DNA of 64,000 nucleotides. Source: Polynucleobacter sp. Latsch14-2. Its GTDB lineage: Bacteria > Pseudomonadota > Gammaproteobacteria > Burkholderiales > Burkholderiaceae. Location: NCBI RefSeq assembly GCF_018881925.1, contig NZ_JACVPL010000001.1, positions 310,001 to 374,000 on the forward strand, written 5' to 3'. Both the position numbers and the translations under genes were made by a program. Positions within the stretch are counted from its first letter, which is position 1. Each line of letters begins with the position of its first letter. Under the pieces are notes generated by a model, which did no database searches, was not told the origin of the DNA, and was given only the letters and a program-made list of their open reading frames with translations. Shown in pieces: positions 19,364 to 28,687 of the stretch.

Positions 19364-19678
19364 TTAGGCTTGGGTTTGTGGCTTGGGTTCGAATTCACAA
19401 GCCTCTTCGATTGGCAAGCTATTGTCTTTGGCAAAGTTCATGACAAAGTCGAGCGCTCGAGGATCAAGGTCGCCCAGTCTGGTGTCAATAACAACGCATT
19501 TCACTTTTGCAATGACAACGGGTCTGACATAAGGCGAGTAAGTGAAGCGGGGGTCTCCAGCATCACCTGGAGGGCGAAAGCTAGCCATGACCCCGCAAAG
19601 TCTTTCGGCCCAATCACTGGGGCGAAATGGTTTGCCAGAGGTGGTAATGCCTTGAATGAAAAGCTTTTTGTGGTTCAA
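19364..19678 (-). CDS. DUF3579 domain protein, function unknown
   Basis: Small soluble protein (about 104 residues) matching the DUF3579 family of betaproteobacteria, recognised by KPFRPSDWAERLCGVM, SPYVRPV, KCVVIDTRL and the FVMNFAKDN block. The start is uncertain. The frame is open to a TTG at 19798 and contains no ATG; the TTG at 19678 gives the conserved N-terminus just before LFIQGITTSG and is my choice, although I see no good ribosome-binding site. Convergent with rpsT and divergent from argF. The extra upstream residues are hydrophobic in part but unlike the family. Confidence 0.75.
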   Translation of the reverse strand: MNHKKLFIQGITTSGKPFRPSDWAERLCGVMASFRPPGDAGDPRFTYSPYVRPVVIAKVKCVVIDTRLGDLDPRALDFVMNFAKDNSLPIEEACEFEPKPQTQA

Positions 19679-19825
19679 GTGGGCGTAAACCGTAGTAAAA
19701 ATAAGTATTGCTAGACCCTCTAGCTTAACAGCGTGAGATGGTCGTAAGATGACTTTAGGAACTATTTTTGTGCAGTTGTATTCCCTTAAAAAATGCAAGC
19801 TAAAACTTTAGTAGAAAGCTCAACT

Positions 19826-20773
19826 ATGACTTCCTTGGCAAAACCTCAGTTGCCTGGTCAGGTAAAGCATTACTTGCAGTTTTCTGACCTGACCCGCCAT
19901 GAGTACGACTATTTGCTGAAAAGATCAGCTTGGCTCAAGGCTAAATTTAAGAGTTACGAAACTTGGCATCCATTGCATGACCGTACCTTGGCCATGATTT
20001 TTGAGAAACACTCAACTCGCACCCGTCTTTCATTTGAGGCTGGCATTCATCAGTTGGGCGGTCATGCTGTTTACCTCAATACCCGTGACACTCAGTTGGG
20101 TCGTGGCGAGCCTGTAGAGGATGCTGCTCAGGTCATTTCAAGAATGACTGACATCATCATGATTCGTACATTTGGCCAGGACATTATTGAGCGTTTTGCA
20201 GCGAACTCTCGCGTTCCAGTGGTTAATGGCTTAACCAATGAATTTCACCCATGCCAGGTATTGGCCGACATTTTTACTTATGTCGAGGCTCGTGGCCCGA
20301 TCCAGGGAAAAACGGTAGCATGGGTTGGCGATGCCAACAACATGGCTTACACCTGGATTCAGGCGGCAGAGTGCCTGGATTTTCAAATTCGCTTCTCAGC
20401 TCCACAGGGTTATCAGTTGGAGGGCGCACGTTTATCACCAATGGCTAAAAATTATTTGACTGTGTGTAACAGTCCAGAGGATGCGTGTCGTGGTGCAGAC
20501 TTGGTAACTACGGATGTCTGGACTAGCATGGGCTACGAAGATGAAAATACTTCCCGCATGAACGCCTTCAAAAACTGGATGGTCGATCAAGATCTGATGT
20601 CTTTAGCCAAGCCAGATGCGCTGTTTATGCATTGCTTGCCAGCGCATCGCGGCGAAGAGGTATCTGCTGAGGTGATTGATGGCCCCCAAAGTATTGTGTG
20701 GGAAGAGGCAGAAAATCGTTTGCATGTTCAAAAAGCCTTAATGGAGTTCTTACTCTGCGGCCGTTTAGATTAA
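19826..20773 (+). CDS. argF: Ornithine carbamoyltransferase
   Basis: Makes citrulline from ornithine and carbamoyl phosphate in arginine synthesis. The 315-residue product has the carbamoyl-phosphate site STRTRLSFE, the HPCQVLAD segment and the ornithine site HCLPAHRGEEV. I prefer the ATG at 19826 (N-terminus TSLAKPQLPGQ, with GAAAG nine bases upstream); an in-frame ATG at 19793 would add 11 residues. argG follows after 48 bases, so argF-argG is an operon for two consecutive steps. The argD gene lies separately at 44062-45255. Confidence 0.97.
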   Translation: MTSLAKPQLPGQVKHYLQFSDLTRHEYDYLLKRSAWLKAKFKSYETWHPLHDRTLAMIFEKHSTRTRLSFEAGIHQLGGHAVYLNTRDTQLGRGEPVEDAAQVISRMTDIIMIRTFGQDIIERFAANSRVPVVNGLTNEFHPCQVLADIFTYVEARGPIQGKTVAWVGDANNMAYTWIQAAECLDFQIRFSAPQGYQLEGARLSPMAKNYLTVCNSPEDACRGADLVTTDVWTSMGYEDENTSRMNAFKNWMVDQDLMSLAKPDALFMHCLPAHRGEEVSAEVIDGPQSIVWEEAENRLHVQKALMEFLLCGRLD

Positions 20774-20821
20774 GTAGTGTTGTTCTTATGAAGTCTTGTT
20801 AATTTTTATTGAATAGAAATC

Positions 20822-22051
20822 ATGTCTGATATCAAAAAAGCGGTACTGGCTTACTCTGGCGGTCTTGACACAAGCGTGATCTTGAAATGGCTTCAAGATA
20901 CTTATCAGTGTGAGATCGTAACTTTTACTGCCGATCTAGGTCAGGGCGAGGAGCTCGAGCCTGCCCGCGCTAAGGCTCTACAGTTTGGTATTAAGCCCGA
21001 AAATATTTTTATTGATGACTTGCGTGAAGAGTTTGTGCGCGACTTTGTATTTCCAATGTTCCGTGCCAATACAATATATGAGGGTGAATACTTATTGGGC
21101 ACCTCAATTGCCCGCCCTTTAATTGCAAAACGTCAGATTGAGATTGCTCGTCAGACTGGTGCGGATGCGGTATCTCATGGCGCCACCGGCAAAGGTAACG
21201 ACCAAGTACGTTTCGAATTGGGTTACTACGCACTTGAGCCGGGAATCAAAGTGATTGCCCCATGGCGTGAATGGGATTTGCTCTCACGTGAAAAGTTGAT
21301 GGCTTACGCAGAGAAGCACGGCATTCCAGTAGAAATGAAACATAAGCAAGGTGGCTCACCATATTCAATGGATGCTAACCTCTTACACATCAGTTACGAA
21401 GGTCGTCATTTGGAAAACCCAAATGCTGAAGCTGAAGAATCTATGTGGCGCTGGACTGTTTCCCCTGAAAGCGCCCCCGATGCCCCCGAGGTCATTGAAA
21501 TTGAATTCCGCGCTGGCGATCCAGTGGCGATTAATGGTAAGGCGTATAAGCCACACGATTTATTGGCAGAGTTAAATCGCCTTGGCGGTAAGCATGGTGT
21601 AGGACGCCTTGATTTGGTAGAAAATCGTTTTGTCGGTATGAAGAGCCGTGGTTGTTATGAAACCCCAGGCGGTACGATACTTCTAAAGGCCCATCGCGGC
21701 ATTGAGAGCATCACACTTGATCGCGAAGTAGCTCATTTGAAAGATGATTTGATGCCACGGTATGCAAGCCTGATTTATAACGGTTTGTGGTGGGCGCCAG
21801 AGCGCATTGCTTTGCAGACCTTAATTGATCACACTCAGCAGATGGTTAACGGCGTTGTGCGCTTAAAGCTTTACAAAGGCTCTGTATCCGTGATTTCTCG
21901 TGACTCAGCCAATACTTTATTTGACCAAACCATTGCAACCTTTGATGATGATGGCGGCGCCTATAACCAGGCGGATGCGGGTGGCTTTATCAAGCTCAAT
22001 GCATTGCGCATGCGAATTGCTGAGACAGCTAGACGCAAACGAGCCAAATAA
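20822..22051 (+). CDS. argG: Argininosuccinate synthase
   Basis: Joins citrulline and aspartate with ATP to give argininosuccinate, the step after ArgF. The 409-residue product has the ATP pyrophosphatase loop AYSGGLDTS near residues 10-18, the [13 protein letters not shown] block and the GCYETPGGT segment; length and architecture match the family. ATG at 20822; no strong ribosome-binding site is visible (TTGAATAGAAATC precedes it). Downstream, after 43 bases, comes the unrelated small enzyme gene ppnP, which ends in a strong terminator. Confidence 0.98.
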   Translation: MSDIKKAVLAYSGGLDTSVILKWLQDTYQCEIVTFTADLGQGEELEPARAKALQFGIKPENIFIDDLREEFVRDFVFPMFRANTIYEGEYLLGTSIARPLIAKRQIEIARQTGADAVSHGATGKGNDQVRFELGYYALEPGIKVIAPWREWDLLSREKLMAYAEKHGIPVEMKHKQGGSPYSMDANLLHISYEGRHLENPNAEAEESMWRWTVSPESAPDAPEVIEIEFRAGDPVAINGKAYKPHDLLAELNRLGGKHGVGRLDLVENRFVGMKSRGCYETPGGTILLKAHRGIESITLDREVAHLKDDLMPRYASLIYNGLWWAPERIALQTLIDHTQQMVNGVVRLKLYKGSVSVISRDSANTLFDQTIATFDDDGGAYNQADAGGFIKLNALRMRIAETARRKRAK

Positions 22052-22094
22052 GACATCCAAAATAATTCAGTAAATCAGACTAGAAAGAATAAAA

Positions 22095-22400
22095 ATGCAA
22101 TTTGATCAGGTTTCCGTTGGTAAAAAAGCGAATGTTTTTTTTGACGGTAAGTGCGTTTCACACACTGTGACTTTGCCTAACGGCATTCGTAAGTCTGTGG
22201 GCGTGGTGTTACCAAGTACTTTACGTTTTGACTTAAGCACCAAAGAGATCATGGAGGTGGTTGACGGCAATGCCTTTGTCAGCATCAATGGCGCCCCTGA
22301 GCAAGAGTTCAAGGCTGGTCAAAGCTGGGAAGTAGAAAAGGGTGGTTACTTTATTATTCGTGCAGAGGCTCCAGTGCACTATGTGTGCCACTTTGAGTAA
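22095..22400 (+). CDS. ppnP: Pyrimidine/purine nucleoside phosphorylase PpnP
   Basis: Small cupin-fold enzyme (DUF1255, formerly YaiE) that cleaves nucleosides with phosphate to base and ribose-1-phosphate. The 101-residue product has the family pattern KANVFFDGKCVSH, LPNGIRKSVGVVLP and the ending FIIRAEAPVHYVCHFE. ATG at 22095 with AGAAAG upstream. It follows argG by 43 bases and may be read with it. The UUCG-loop terminator at 22425 closes the unit. Confidence 0.92.
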   Translation: MQFDQVSVGKKANVFFDGKCVSHTVTLPNGIRKSVGVVLPSTLRFDLSTKEIMEVVDGNAFVSINGAPEQEFKAGQSWEVEKGGYFIIRAEAPVHYVCHFE

Positions 22401-22424
22401 TCTGAAGTCTAATCGGGCAAGATT

Positions 22425-22446
22425 AACCACCTTCGGGTGGTTTTTT
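22425..22446 (+). terminator. Intrinsic terminator after ppnP (TTCG tetraloop)
   Basis: AACCACC (22425-22431) and GGTGGTT (22436-22442) pair around a TTCG loop, followed by four more T. This is a textbook strong terminator ending the argF-argG-ppnP region. Confidence 0.9.
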
Positions 22447-22472
22447 ATTTGGTTTAGTGTGAGAATTTGTTA

Positions 22473-23213
22473 ATGAAACTAATTCAGATTGTTATTACCT
22501 TTCTCATCTTTGCGACCTCTCCTGTGCGCTCTCAGGTTTTCGATGTTCCTTATCAGGGTGATGCACCAACCAGGACGCTATTAACTGCAACTCAGAATGC
22601 TAAGGCGGTGGTTTTACTCTTTCCTGGTGGCGGCGGTGTTTTGCGACTGCAGGATGATGGTTCGACAACAAACTTTCACACCTTTGTGAGATCGAAAAAC
22701 TTATGGGCTCAATATGGGATTGATTCTGTATTGGTCGATACACCTTACGACTTGGGTGCAGGCATGAGAAATTCTCGATCCATTAGGGATCATCAGCAAA
22801 GAATCTTCAATGTCGTTTCTTATTACAGAGAAAAGCTGAATCTACCCGTGTGGATTTTTGGGCATAGCATGGGAACAGTCAGCGTTACTGAGTTTGTAAA
22901 TGGCGGTAAGGATAAAGAGAAGCTCATTGCTGGGGTTATTGTTGCGGGCACATATCGGTCGGCAACAATCGATTCAGATGTTGGTGTTCCGGTATTGGCG
23001 ATTCACCATGTAAGTGATGGATGTGGCTCTACGCCCTTTGTTGCTTCTGAGCGAATGATTTCCAATCGCCCGAATAAATCAAGCGCTCAATTTATTCGGA
23101 TCGATGGCGGAGTCAGCGAAGGTGACGTTTGTGGCTCTATGGCTTATCACGGCTTTAATCAACGGGAAGCTGAGTTTGTTAAGGCCGCCGCCCAATTCAT
23201 TTTAAAAAACTAG
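22473..23213 (+). CDS. Secreted alpha/beta-hydrolase-like protein, function unknown
   Basis: A 246-residue protein with an N-terminal signal peptide (hydrophobic residues 5-15, likely cleavage near VRS-Q at 20-21). The mature part looks like an alpha/beta hydrolase: an oxyanion-hole-like FPGGGG at 50-55, the nucleophile elbow GHSMG at 130-134 (Ser132), a candidate acid Asp182 and a candidate His226. The only two cysteines, C184 in DGCGS and C220 in DVCGS, lie beside those last two positions and could form a disulfide in the periplasm. The ATG at 22473 gives a cleaner signal peptide than the TTG at 22467. Substrate unknown; neighbours give no hint. Confidence 0.75.
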   Translation: MKLIQIVITFLIFATSPVRSQVFDVPYQGDAPTRTLLTATQNAKAVVLLFPGGGGVLRLQDDGSTTNFHTFVRSKNLWAQYGIDSVLVDTPYDLGAGMRNSRSIRDHQQRIFNVVSYYREKLNLPVWIFGHSMGTVSVTEFVNGGKDKEKLIAGVIVAGTYRSATIDSDVGVPVLAIHHVSDGCGSTPFVASERMISNRPNKSSAQFIRIDGGVSEGDVCGSMAYHGFNQREAEFVKAAAQFILKN

Positions 23214-23224
23214 ATCCTGATGTC

Positions 23225-23677
23225 TTATCTTTTCGGTAAGCCTTGAATCAGAGTTCCCGGAACAATAACGCGGTCTGAAAACCATTGTTTATTCATTTCT
23301 AGAGCGTATCGAACTGCTGCTGTAGGGCAGTGATTATTAGTTGTCTCAGCCTGCATCTCGTCGATATTCACAATTTTTCCATCATCAGCAATGAAGGCAA
23401 TCGACAAAGGCAGCTTAGTATTTTTCATCCAGAAGCAATTACCTGCTTTTTGCTCGAAGATGAATAGCATGCCTGAATTTGTGGGCAAGTTGGCGCGATT
23501 CATCAGCCCAATTTCTCTCGCTTTGGGCGTGTCTGCTAATTCAGCCTGAATGCGATAGATGCCAGCCTTTAGTTCAATACTTGGCAAGCCGGTATTGACT
23601 TGTGCAAGAACGGGGCCCGCGGCACTAACTAAAGCGAGCGCAATCAGTGGGGGCAGGAATTTAAGTAATGTCATCAT
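23225..23677 (-). CDS. DUF192 family exported protein
   Basis: A 150-residue protein with a signal peptide (hydrophobic residues 5-24, likely cleavage after VLA near residue 25) followed by a single DUF192 domain, recognised by AREIGLMNR, GMLFIFE, FWMKNTKLPLSIAFI and NNHCPTAAVRYALEMN. The family's role is unknown. Tandem ATGs at 23677 and 23674 make the exact start ambiguous by one residue. It converges with the secreted hydrolase gene and lies 83 bases downstream of the cold-shock gene, which has its own terminator, so it may need a separate promoter. Confidence 0.88.
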   Translation of the reverse strand: MMTLLKFLPPLIALALVSAAGPVLAQVNTGLPSIELKAGIYRIQAELADTPKAREIGLMNRANLPTNSGMLFIFEQKAGNCFWMKNTKLPLSIAFIADDGKIVNIDEMQAETTNNHCPTAAVRYALEMNKQWFSDRVIVPGTLIQGLPKR

Positions 23678-23710
23678 GCGGTGAATTTTAATGGAGACAA
23701 ATTGCAGACG

Positions 23711-23742
23711 AAAAAAACCCCAGGAACAAGTCCTGGGTTTTC
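23711..23742 (-). terminator. Intrinsic terminator of the cold-shock gene
   Basis: On the minus strand AACCCAGGA pairs with TCCTGGGGTT around a short loop, followed by a run of T (the A-run at 23711-23717 on the plus strand). It begins 18 bases after the cold-shock stop codon. Confidence 0.85.
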
Positions 23743-23760
23743 CTAGTGATCTACAGACTA

Positions 23761-23964
23761 TTAAGCACCTTGGATATTGGTAGCTTGCTTGCCTTTAGGA
23801 CCTTGGGTAATGTCAAACGTTACCTTTTGGCCTTCTTTGAGGGTTTTGAAACCGCCCATTGTGATCGCGCTGAAATGCGCAAACAACTCTTCTTCACCAT
23901 CATCAGGTTTGATAAAGCCAAAACCTTTTGCATCATTGAACCACTTAACAATTCCGGTCGCCAT
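23761..23964 (-). CDS. Cold-shock protein (CspA family)
   Basis: Single-stranded nucleic-acid-binding beta-barrel that melts RNA secondary structure. The 67-residue protein has RNP1 [11 protein letters not shown] (about residues 13-23) and RNP2 LFAHFSAI (about 28-35); length is standard. The family has several paralogues, so I give no specific symbol. ATG at 23964. A TTGACA promoter about 110 bases upstream implies a long 5' leader, a hallmark of cold-inducible csp genes, but the paralogue could also be constitutive. Monocistronic, with its own terminator. Confidence 0.95.
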   Translation of the reverse strand: MATGIVKWFNDAKGFGFIKPDDGEEELFAHFSAITMGGFKTLKEGQKVTFDITQGPKGKQATNIQGA

Positions 23965-24074
23965 GCGAACTCCATTACATAATCTTAAAACAACCGTGAT
24001 GAGGGTGAATACTTTTTAATCAGTCTCGCTCTACAACACGCCTAAATAGGACTTCAAATAAAGCCTACCCCCCG

Positions 24075-24103
24075 ATTGTTTGCCCTTTATGGTGGGGTGT
24101 CAA
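24075..24103 (-). promoter_or_regulatory. Promoter of the cold-shock gene
   Basis: Minus strand: a perfect -35 TTGACA (24103-24098), a 17-base spacer, and -10 AACAAT (24080-24075, four of six). Transcription would start near 24068, giving a leader of about 104 bases. The rest of the 286-base interval up to clpS holds AT-rich tracts and a short CCCC/GGGG-flanked inverted repeat (CCCCAATATGGGG near 24157-24169), with no gene. Confidence 0.6.
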
Positions 24104-24250
24104 GGGGTTAAGTGCATATAGTTGTAGTTAGCCCCCCCTTTTTTTATCAAAAAATGCCCCAATATGGGGTAAATAAGGCTTTATTGCGTGATTTTTGCAA
24201 CATGTCACCTGTAAAGTTAACTTTCGCTATCTGTGTTTAGAATGTTTCTC

Positions 24251-24598
24251 ATGAGTCGTGCACCTAAAAACCCAACGGTTGGTAATCCCAATAACCCCAG
24301 CCTTGAAGACACTATCCTTCTTGAAAAGCAGGCCGAGAAGCTGAAGGCGCCTTCAATGTACAAAGTTTTATTAATGAATGATGACTACACTCCAATGGAG
24401 TTTGTTGTCATGATCATTCAGGAGTACTTTAATAAAGATCATGAAACGGCAACCCGGATCATGTTGCAGGTTCATTTGGTAGGCAAAGGCGTTTGCGGGG
24501 TATTTACCCGTGATGTTGCGGCTACAAAAGTGCATCAAGTTATCGAGCTCTCGCGTGAAGCGGGTCACCCACTACAGTGCACTATGGAGGAAGCATGA
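24251..24598 (+). CDS. clpS: ATP-dependent Clp protease adaptor ClpS
   Basis: Adaptor that hands N-degron (N-end rule) substrates to ClpAP. The 115-residue protein has a flexible Asn/Pro-rich head (about 1-30) and the folded domain with [16 protein letters not shown] and the [16 protein letters not shown] block. I chose the ATG at 24251 (start [10 protein letters not shown]); in-frame alternatives are the ATG at 24242 and GTG at 24233. No ribosome-binding site precedes any of them. A TAGAAT hexamer at 24238-24243 would place transcription at about 24251. The stop overlaps the clpA start as ATGA, so the pair is coupled. Confidence 0.93.
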   Translation: MSRAPKNPTVGNPNNPSLEDTILLEKQAEKLKAPSMYKVLLMNDDYTPMEFVVMIIQEYFNKDHETATRIMLQVHLVGKGVCGVFTRDVAATKVHQVIELSREAGHPLQCTMEEA

Positions 24599-26901
24599 TT
24601 GCCCAAGAATTAGAAGTAAGTTTGCATATGGCGTTTGTTGACGCAAGGGCTGCTCGACATGAATTTATTACGGTTGAACACTTGCTCGCATCGCTGTTGG
24701 ATAACGCCACCGCGGTAGAGGTATTGAAAGCGTGTGCTGTCAATATTGCCGAGCTGCGTGCACAGCTCAAGAATTTTATAAATGACAACACCCCAGTCGT
24801 TCCTGGAAATGACGAGGTTGACACGCAGCCAACACTTGGATTTCAGAGGGTAATTCAGCGCGCCATTATGCATGTGCAATCCACATCGAATGGCAAAAAA
24901 GAAGTGACTGGCGCCAATGTATTAGTTGCCATATTTGGCGAAAAAGATTCTCATGCGGTTTACTTCTTGCAGCAGCAGGGGGTAACACGTTTGGATGTAG
25001 TGAACTTTATAAGCCATGGTGTGCGCAAAGATCAGGCTGAGCAGGTTAAGCCTGCTGATGCTACGCAAGAAACTGAAGAATCAGCTTCCACTGGTAAAGA
25101 AAGCCCGCTGGACCAATACACGCAAAACCTCAATGCCCTGGCCCGCCAGGGAAAGATCGACCCTTTGATTGGTCGCGACAGCGAGGTGGAGCGAGTTGTT
25201 CAAGTGTTATGCCGTCGTCGCAAGAACAATCCTTTGTTAGTGGGCGAGGCTGGTGTTGGTAAGACGGCTATTGCTGAAGGCTTGGCATGGCGCATCGTAA
25301 AAGGGGATGTTCCTGATATTCTGGCTGATGCCACTGTCTATTCCCTGGATATGGGTGCACTCTTAGCCGGTACTAAATATCGCGGTGATTTTGAGCAGCG
25401 CCTAAAGAGCGTTCTCAAGTCTCTGAAAGATCATCCGCATGGCGTTTTGTTTATTGATGAAATTCATACCTTGATTGGTGCGGGTGCTGCATCTGGCGGA
25501 ACCTTGGATGCTAGCAATTTACTCAAGCCAGCCCTATCAAATGGTCAGCTCAAGTGTATTGGTGCAACCACCTTTACAGAATATCGCGGCATCTTTGAGA
25601 AGGATGCAGCTTTGTCACGCCGCTTTCAGAAAGTGGACGTAGTTGAGCCAACAGTAGATCAGACGGTACAAATTCTACGCGGCTTAAAGTCGCGCTTTGA
25701 AGAGCATCACAGTGTGAAATATGCTGCGGCAGCATTAGTTGCTGCTGCTGAACTCTCTGCTCGCTATATCAATGACCGCCATTTGCCAGACAAAGCAATT
25801 GATGTCATTGATGAGGCTGGGGCTGCGCAACGCATATTGCCAAAGTCTAAGCAGAAGAAAACAATTGGCCGCCCAGAGATTGAAGAAATCGTCGCCAAGA
25901 TTGCGCGCATACCGCCTCAGTCCGTCACTGTTGATGATCGTAGCAAGTTGCAAACCCTAGACCGCGATATCAAGAGTGTCGTGTTTGGCCAGGATCCTGC
26001 GATTGAGGCATTGGCTAGCGCCATTAAGATGACGCGCGCTGGTCTTGGAAAGATTGATAGGCCGATTGGCTCATTCTTGTTCTCTGGCCCAACGGGCGTC
26101 GGCAAGACTGAGGTGGCTAAGCAACTCGCTTATATTTTAGGTATTGAGCTCTTACGCTTTGATATGTCTGAGTACATGGAGCGTCATGCGGTCAGTCGTT
26201 TGATCGGCGCCCCCCCTGGCTATGTAGGCTTTGATCAAGGCGGCCTCTTAACTGAGGCTGTGAATAAGAAGCCACACTGCGTGCTCTTGCTTGACGAGAT
26301 TGAAAAAGCGCATCCAGATATTTTCAATATCCTCTTGCAGGTAATGGACCATGGCACTTTAACGGATAACAACGGTCGCAAGACGGATTTCCGTAATGTC
26401 ATCATTATCATGACCACAAATGCCGGCGCTGAAGCAATGCAAAAGTCCACAATGGGCTTTACAAATGTCCGCGAATCTGGCGATGAGATGGCTGACATTA
26501 AGAAATTTTTCACGCCCGAGTTCCGCAATCGTTTGGATGCCATTGTTTCTTTCAAGGCGCTTGATGAAACCATCATCATGCGTGTGGTTGATAAGTTCTT
26601 AATGCAATTAGAAGAGCAGTTGCATGAGAAAAAAGTAGATGCAACTTTTAGTGCTGCATTACGCGCTCACTTGGCGAAGCACGGCTTTGACCCTCTCATG
26701 GGTGCAAGACCAATGCAACGGATCATTCAGGATACGGTTCGCAAAGCCCTTGCTGATGAGCTACTTTTCGGTAAGTTAGCTCAAGGCGGTCATGTGGCTG
26801 TAGACGTTGATGCTGATGGTAAGGTTAAGTTGGATTTTGATGCACCAATCGCGCCAAGAAAAACGCTGAAGGCCGATGTAGCGCCTGCAGAAGAGATGTG
26901 A
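24595..26901 (+). CDS. clpA: ATP-dependent Clp protease ATP-binding subunit ClpA
   Basis: Hexameric AAA+ unfoldase that feeds substrates into ClpP. The 768-residue product has the Clp N-domain (about 1-145), a first AAA module with GEAGVGKT and a second with GPTGVGKT, both with Walker B acidic pairs ([15 protein letters not shown]). The ATG at 24595 has GGAGG four bases upstream and overlaps the clpS stop, whereas the frame is open from 24577. The ClpP-docking loop, IGL in E. coli, reads MGF here (in STMGFTNV). No M-domain is present, confirming ClpA rather than ClpB. A 16-bp hairpin terminator follows. Confidence 0.97.
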   Translation: MIAQELEVSLHMAFVDARAARHEFITVEHLLASLLDNATAVEVLKACAVNIAELRAQLKNFINDNTPVVPGNDEVDTQPTLGFQRVIQRAIMHVQSTSNGKKEVTGANVLVAIFGEKDSHAVYFLQQQGVTRLDVVNFISHGVRKDQAEQVKPADATQETEESASTGKESPLDQYTQNLNALARQGKIDPLIGRDSEVERVVQVLCRRRKNNPLLVGEAGVGKTAIAEGLAWRIVKGDVPDILADATVYSLDMGALLAGTKYRGDFEQRLKSVLKSLKDHPHGVLFIDEIHTLIGAGAASGGTLDASNLLKPALSNGQLKCIGATTFTEYRGIFEKDAALSRRFQKVDVVEPTVDQTVQILRGLKSRFEEHHSVKYAAAALVAAAELSARYINDRHLPDKAIDVIDEAGAAQRILPKSKQKKTIGRPEIEEIVAKIARIPPQSVTVDDRSKLQTLDRDIKSVVFGQDPAIEALASAIKMTRAGLGKIDRPIGSFLFSGPTGVGKTEVAKQLAYILGIELLRFDMSEYMERHAVSRLIGAPPGYVGFDQGGLLTEAVNKKPHCVLLLDEIEKAHPDIFNILLQVMDHGTLTDNNGRKTDFRNVIIIMTTNAGAEAMQKSTMGFTNVRESGDEMADIKKFFTPEFRNRLDAIVSFKALDETIIMRVVDKFLMQLEEQLHEKKVDATFSAALRAHLAKHGFDPLMGARPMQRIIQDTVRKALADELLFGKLAQGGHVAVDVDADGKVKLDFDAPIAPRKTLKADVAPAEEM

Positions 26902-26921
26902 TTCGGTTTTAGCCGTGCTTA

Positions 26922-26958
26922 AAACATAAAAGACCACCTTGAGTGGTCTTTTATGTTT
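26922..26958. terminator. Long bidirectional terminator between clpA and dut
   Basis: A 16-bp perfect stem (26922-26937 with 26943-26958) and a five-base loop; the GC core GACCAC/GTGGTC is flanked by A-rich and T-rich arms, so it can terminate clpS-clpA on the plus strand and the ribF-to-dut operon on the minus strand. Confidence 0.85.
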
Positions 26959-26970
26959 ATGAGGGGCGAT

Positions 26971-27420
26971 TTAAGTTCTGCCAGTGCTGCCAAAGCCTCC
27001 TGCTCCACGACTGCTTTCGGTGAACTCTTCTACGACTTTAAGTTCTACTTGCATAACTGGCATGACCACTAGTTGAGCTAGGCGCTCCATGGGCTCTAGC
27101 TTGAAAGAAGTTGATCCACGATTCCAGGTGCTGACCATGAGTTGGCCTTGGTAATCTGAATCAATTAAACCCACCAAGTTGCCTAGGACGATGCCATGTT
27201 TGTGGCCAAGACCTGAGCGAGGGAAGATAAAAGCTGCGTAGCGCGGGTCTTCAACAAAGATTGCCAGGCCGGTAGGTACCAGTATGGTTTGTCCGGGCGC
27301 AATCTCAATGGTTTCATCAATGCAGGCACGAAGATCTAAGCCGGCGCTACCAGGCGTTCCATAGGCGGGCAACTGATCGCGCATACGTTCATCGAGGATT
27401 TTGACTTGAAGAGATTGCAT
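26971..27420 (-). CDS. dut: Deoxyuridine 5'-triphosphate nucleotidohydrolase
   Basis: Hydrolyses dUTP to dUMP, keeping uracil out of DNA and supplying thymidylate synthesis. The 149-residue trimeric dUTPase has the motifs [27 protein letters not shown], the RLAQLVV block and the C-terminal Gly-rich arm [13 protein letters not shown] at 27420. Last gene of the minus-strand operon, 46 bases downstream of coaBC; the dfp-dut pairing is conserved widely in proteobacteria. Confidence 0.97.
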   Translation of the reverse strand: MQSLQVKILDERMRDQLPAYGTPGSAGLDLRACIDETIEIAPGQTILVPTGLAIFVEDPRYAAFIFPRSGLGHKHGIVLGNLVGLIDSDYQGQLMVSTWNRGSTSFKLEPMERLAQLVVMPVMQVELKVVEEFTESSRGAGGFGSTGRT

Positions 27421-27466
27421 GAGATTTCCTAAAGCTGGGAATATAAACTAAGGTAATGGAGTAAAT

Positions 27467-28678
27467 TTAAATTTTCTTGGCGACTATCTGAATGAGTTGC
27501 CGAGCGAGTTGAATTTTTTCAGCTTTGGCTATTTTCTTGCTACCGCTTTCATCGATGACCAGCAGTTGATTGAGATCGCTACCAAAGGTATCCGGGCCAA
27601 TATTACCAACTACCATTGGAATGTCTTTGCGCTTGCGCTTCTCATCGGCATGCTTTTCAAGATCAGTGGATTCGGCTGCAAAGCCAACGCAGTATGGATG
27701 TGGCTTACCGGCCTTAGTTTTTACAGTTTTTGCCACATCTAGGAGTATGTCTGGATTAGCAATAAATTCAAGATTTGGCGCTTGTTTACCTTGCCGCTTG
27801 ATTTTTTGCTTAGAGGGCTTGGCAATGCCCCAGTCAGCTACAGCAGCAACTGCAAAAAAAACATCGCAATCCATAGCGTTCATCGTGGCAGAATGCATTT
27901 CTTTTGCGCTGACGATATTGACACGAGTAATCTTACCGGTGGCCTCTAAAGGTGTTTTGAGATCGCAGGGACCGGCAATCAGATGCACTTGGGCGCCAGC
28001 CTCAACGGCAGCGCGGGCAATTGCAAACCCCATCTTGCCAGAGCTGCGATTGGTGATGCCGCGCACAGGATCAATTGCTTCAAAGGTGGGTCCAGCAGTA
28101 ATCAATACCTTTTTACCGGCAAGCAACTTTTTCTGAAAGAAGGCAACTATTTGTTCGGTAATTTCTGCTGGCTCAAGCATTCTGCCCATGCCGACTTCGC
28201 CACAGGCCTGGGCGCCAGCGGCGGGACCTAAAAGTGTAATCTGATCTTGCGCAAGACGTGTCACGCTTCTTTGGGTGGCAGCATGCTCCCACATCTGTTT
28301 ATTCATGGCAGGCGCTAATAGTAACGGACAGTCTCTTGCTAGGCAAAGCGTGGTCAATAAATCATCCGCTAGACCGAGGGAGAGTTTCGCCATGAGGTCT
28401 GCGCTGGCTGGGGCAATCAGAATTGCATCTGCAGCTCTAGATAGCTCGATATGCGCCATATTATTGGCAATGCTGCTATCCCATTGACTGGTGAAAACTG
28501 GGTTACCAGTGAGGGCTTGCATGGTGACAGGGGTCACAAACTGTTGCGCGGCCTCAGTCATAACCACCTGGACACTTGCGCCTTCTTGCATTAAGAGTCG
28601 AGCGAGTTCGGCGGACTTATATGCCGCAATCCCACCGGATATTCCGAGTACGATTTTTTTGTTCAAAAGTGATTGCAT
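27467..28678 (-). CDS. coaBC: Bifunctional phosphopantothenoylcysteine decarboxylase / phosphopantothenate-cysteine ligase
   Basis: Two consecutive steps of coenzyme A synthesis. The 403-residue product has the flavin-binding CoaC half (opening KKIVLGISGGIAAYKS and substrate motif PAMNKQMW near residue 120) and the CoaB half (ITAGPTFEAIDPVRGITNRSSG-type block near 190-215, then AVADW and the lysine-rich AKPSKQKIKR). ATG at 28678, nine bases after the lspA stop. With panB in the same window, two separate parts of the pantothenate/CoA pathway are seen. Confidence 0.96.
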   Translation of the reverse strand: MQSLLNKKIVLGISGGIAAYKSAELARLLMQEGASVQVVMTEAAQQFVTPVTMQALTGNPVFTSQWDSSIANNMAHIELSRAADAILIAPASADLMAKLSLGLADDLLTTLCLARDCPLLLAPAMNKQMWEHAATQRSVTRLAQDQITLLGPAAGAQACGEVGMGRMLEPAEITEQIVAFFQKKLLAGKKVLITAGPTFEAIDPVRGITNRSSGKMGFAIARAAVEAGAQVHLIAGPCDLKTPLEATGKITRVNIVSAKEMHSATMNAMDCDVFFAVAAVADWGIAKPSKQKIKRQGKQAPNLEFIANPDILLDVAKTVKTKAGKPHPYCVGFAAESTDLEKHADEKRKRKDIPMVVGNIGPDTFGSDLNQLLVIDESGSKKIAKAEKIQLARQLIQIVAKKI

Positions 28679-28687
28679 GGCGCCAGC

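Noticed and set aside
19386-19396. GGTTCGAATTC, resembling a tRNA T-loop
   Set aside because: It is within the 3' coding end of the DUF3579 gene, and no acceptor, D or anticodon stem can be built around it.
24233-24250. GTG at 24233 or ATG at 24242 as clpS start
   Set aside because: Neither has a ribosome-binding site, and the residues they add (FRMFL) do not fit the family; they also overlap the candidate -10.
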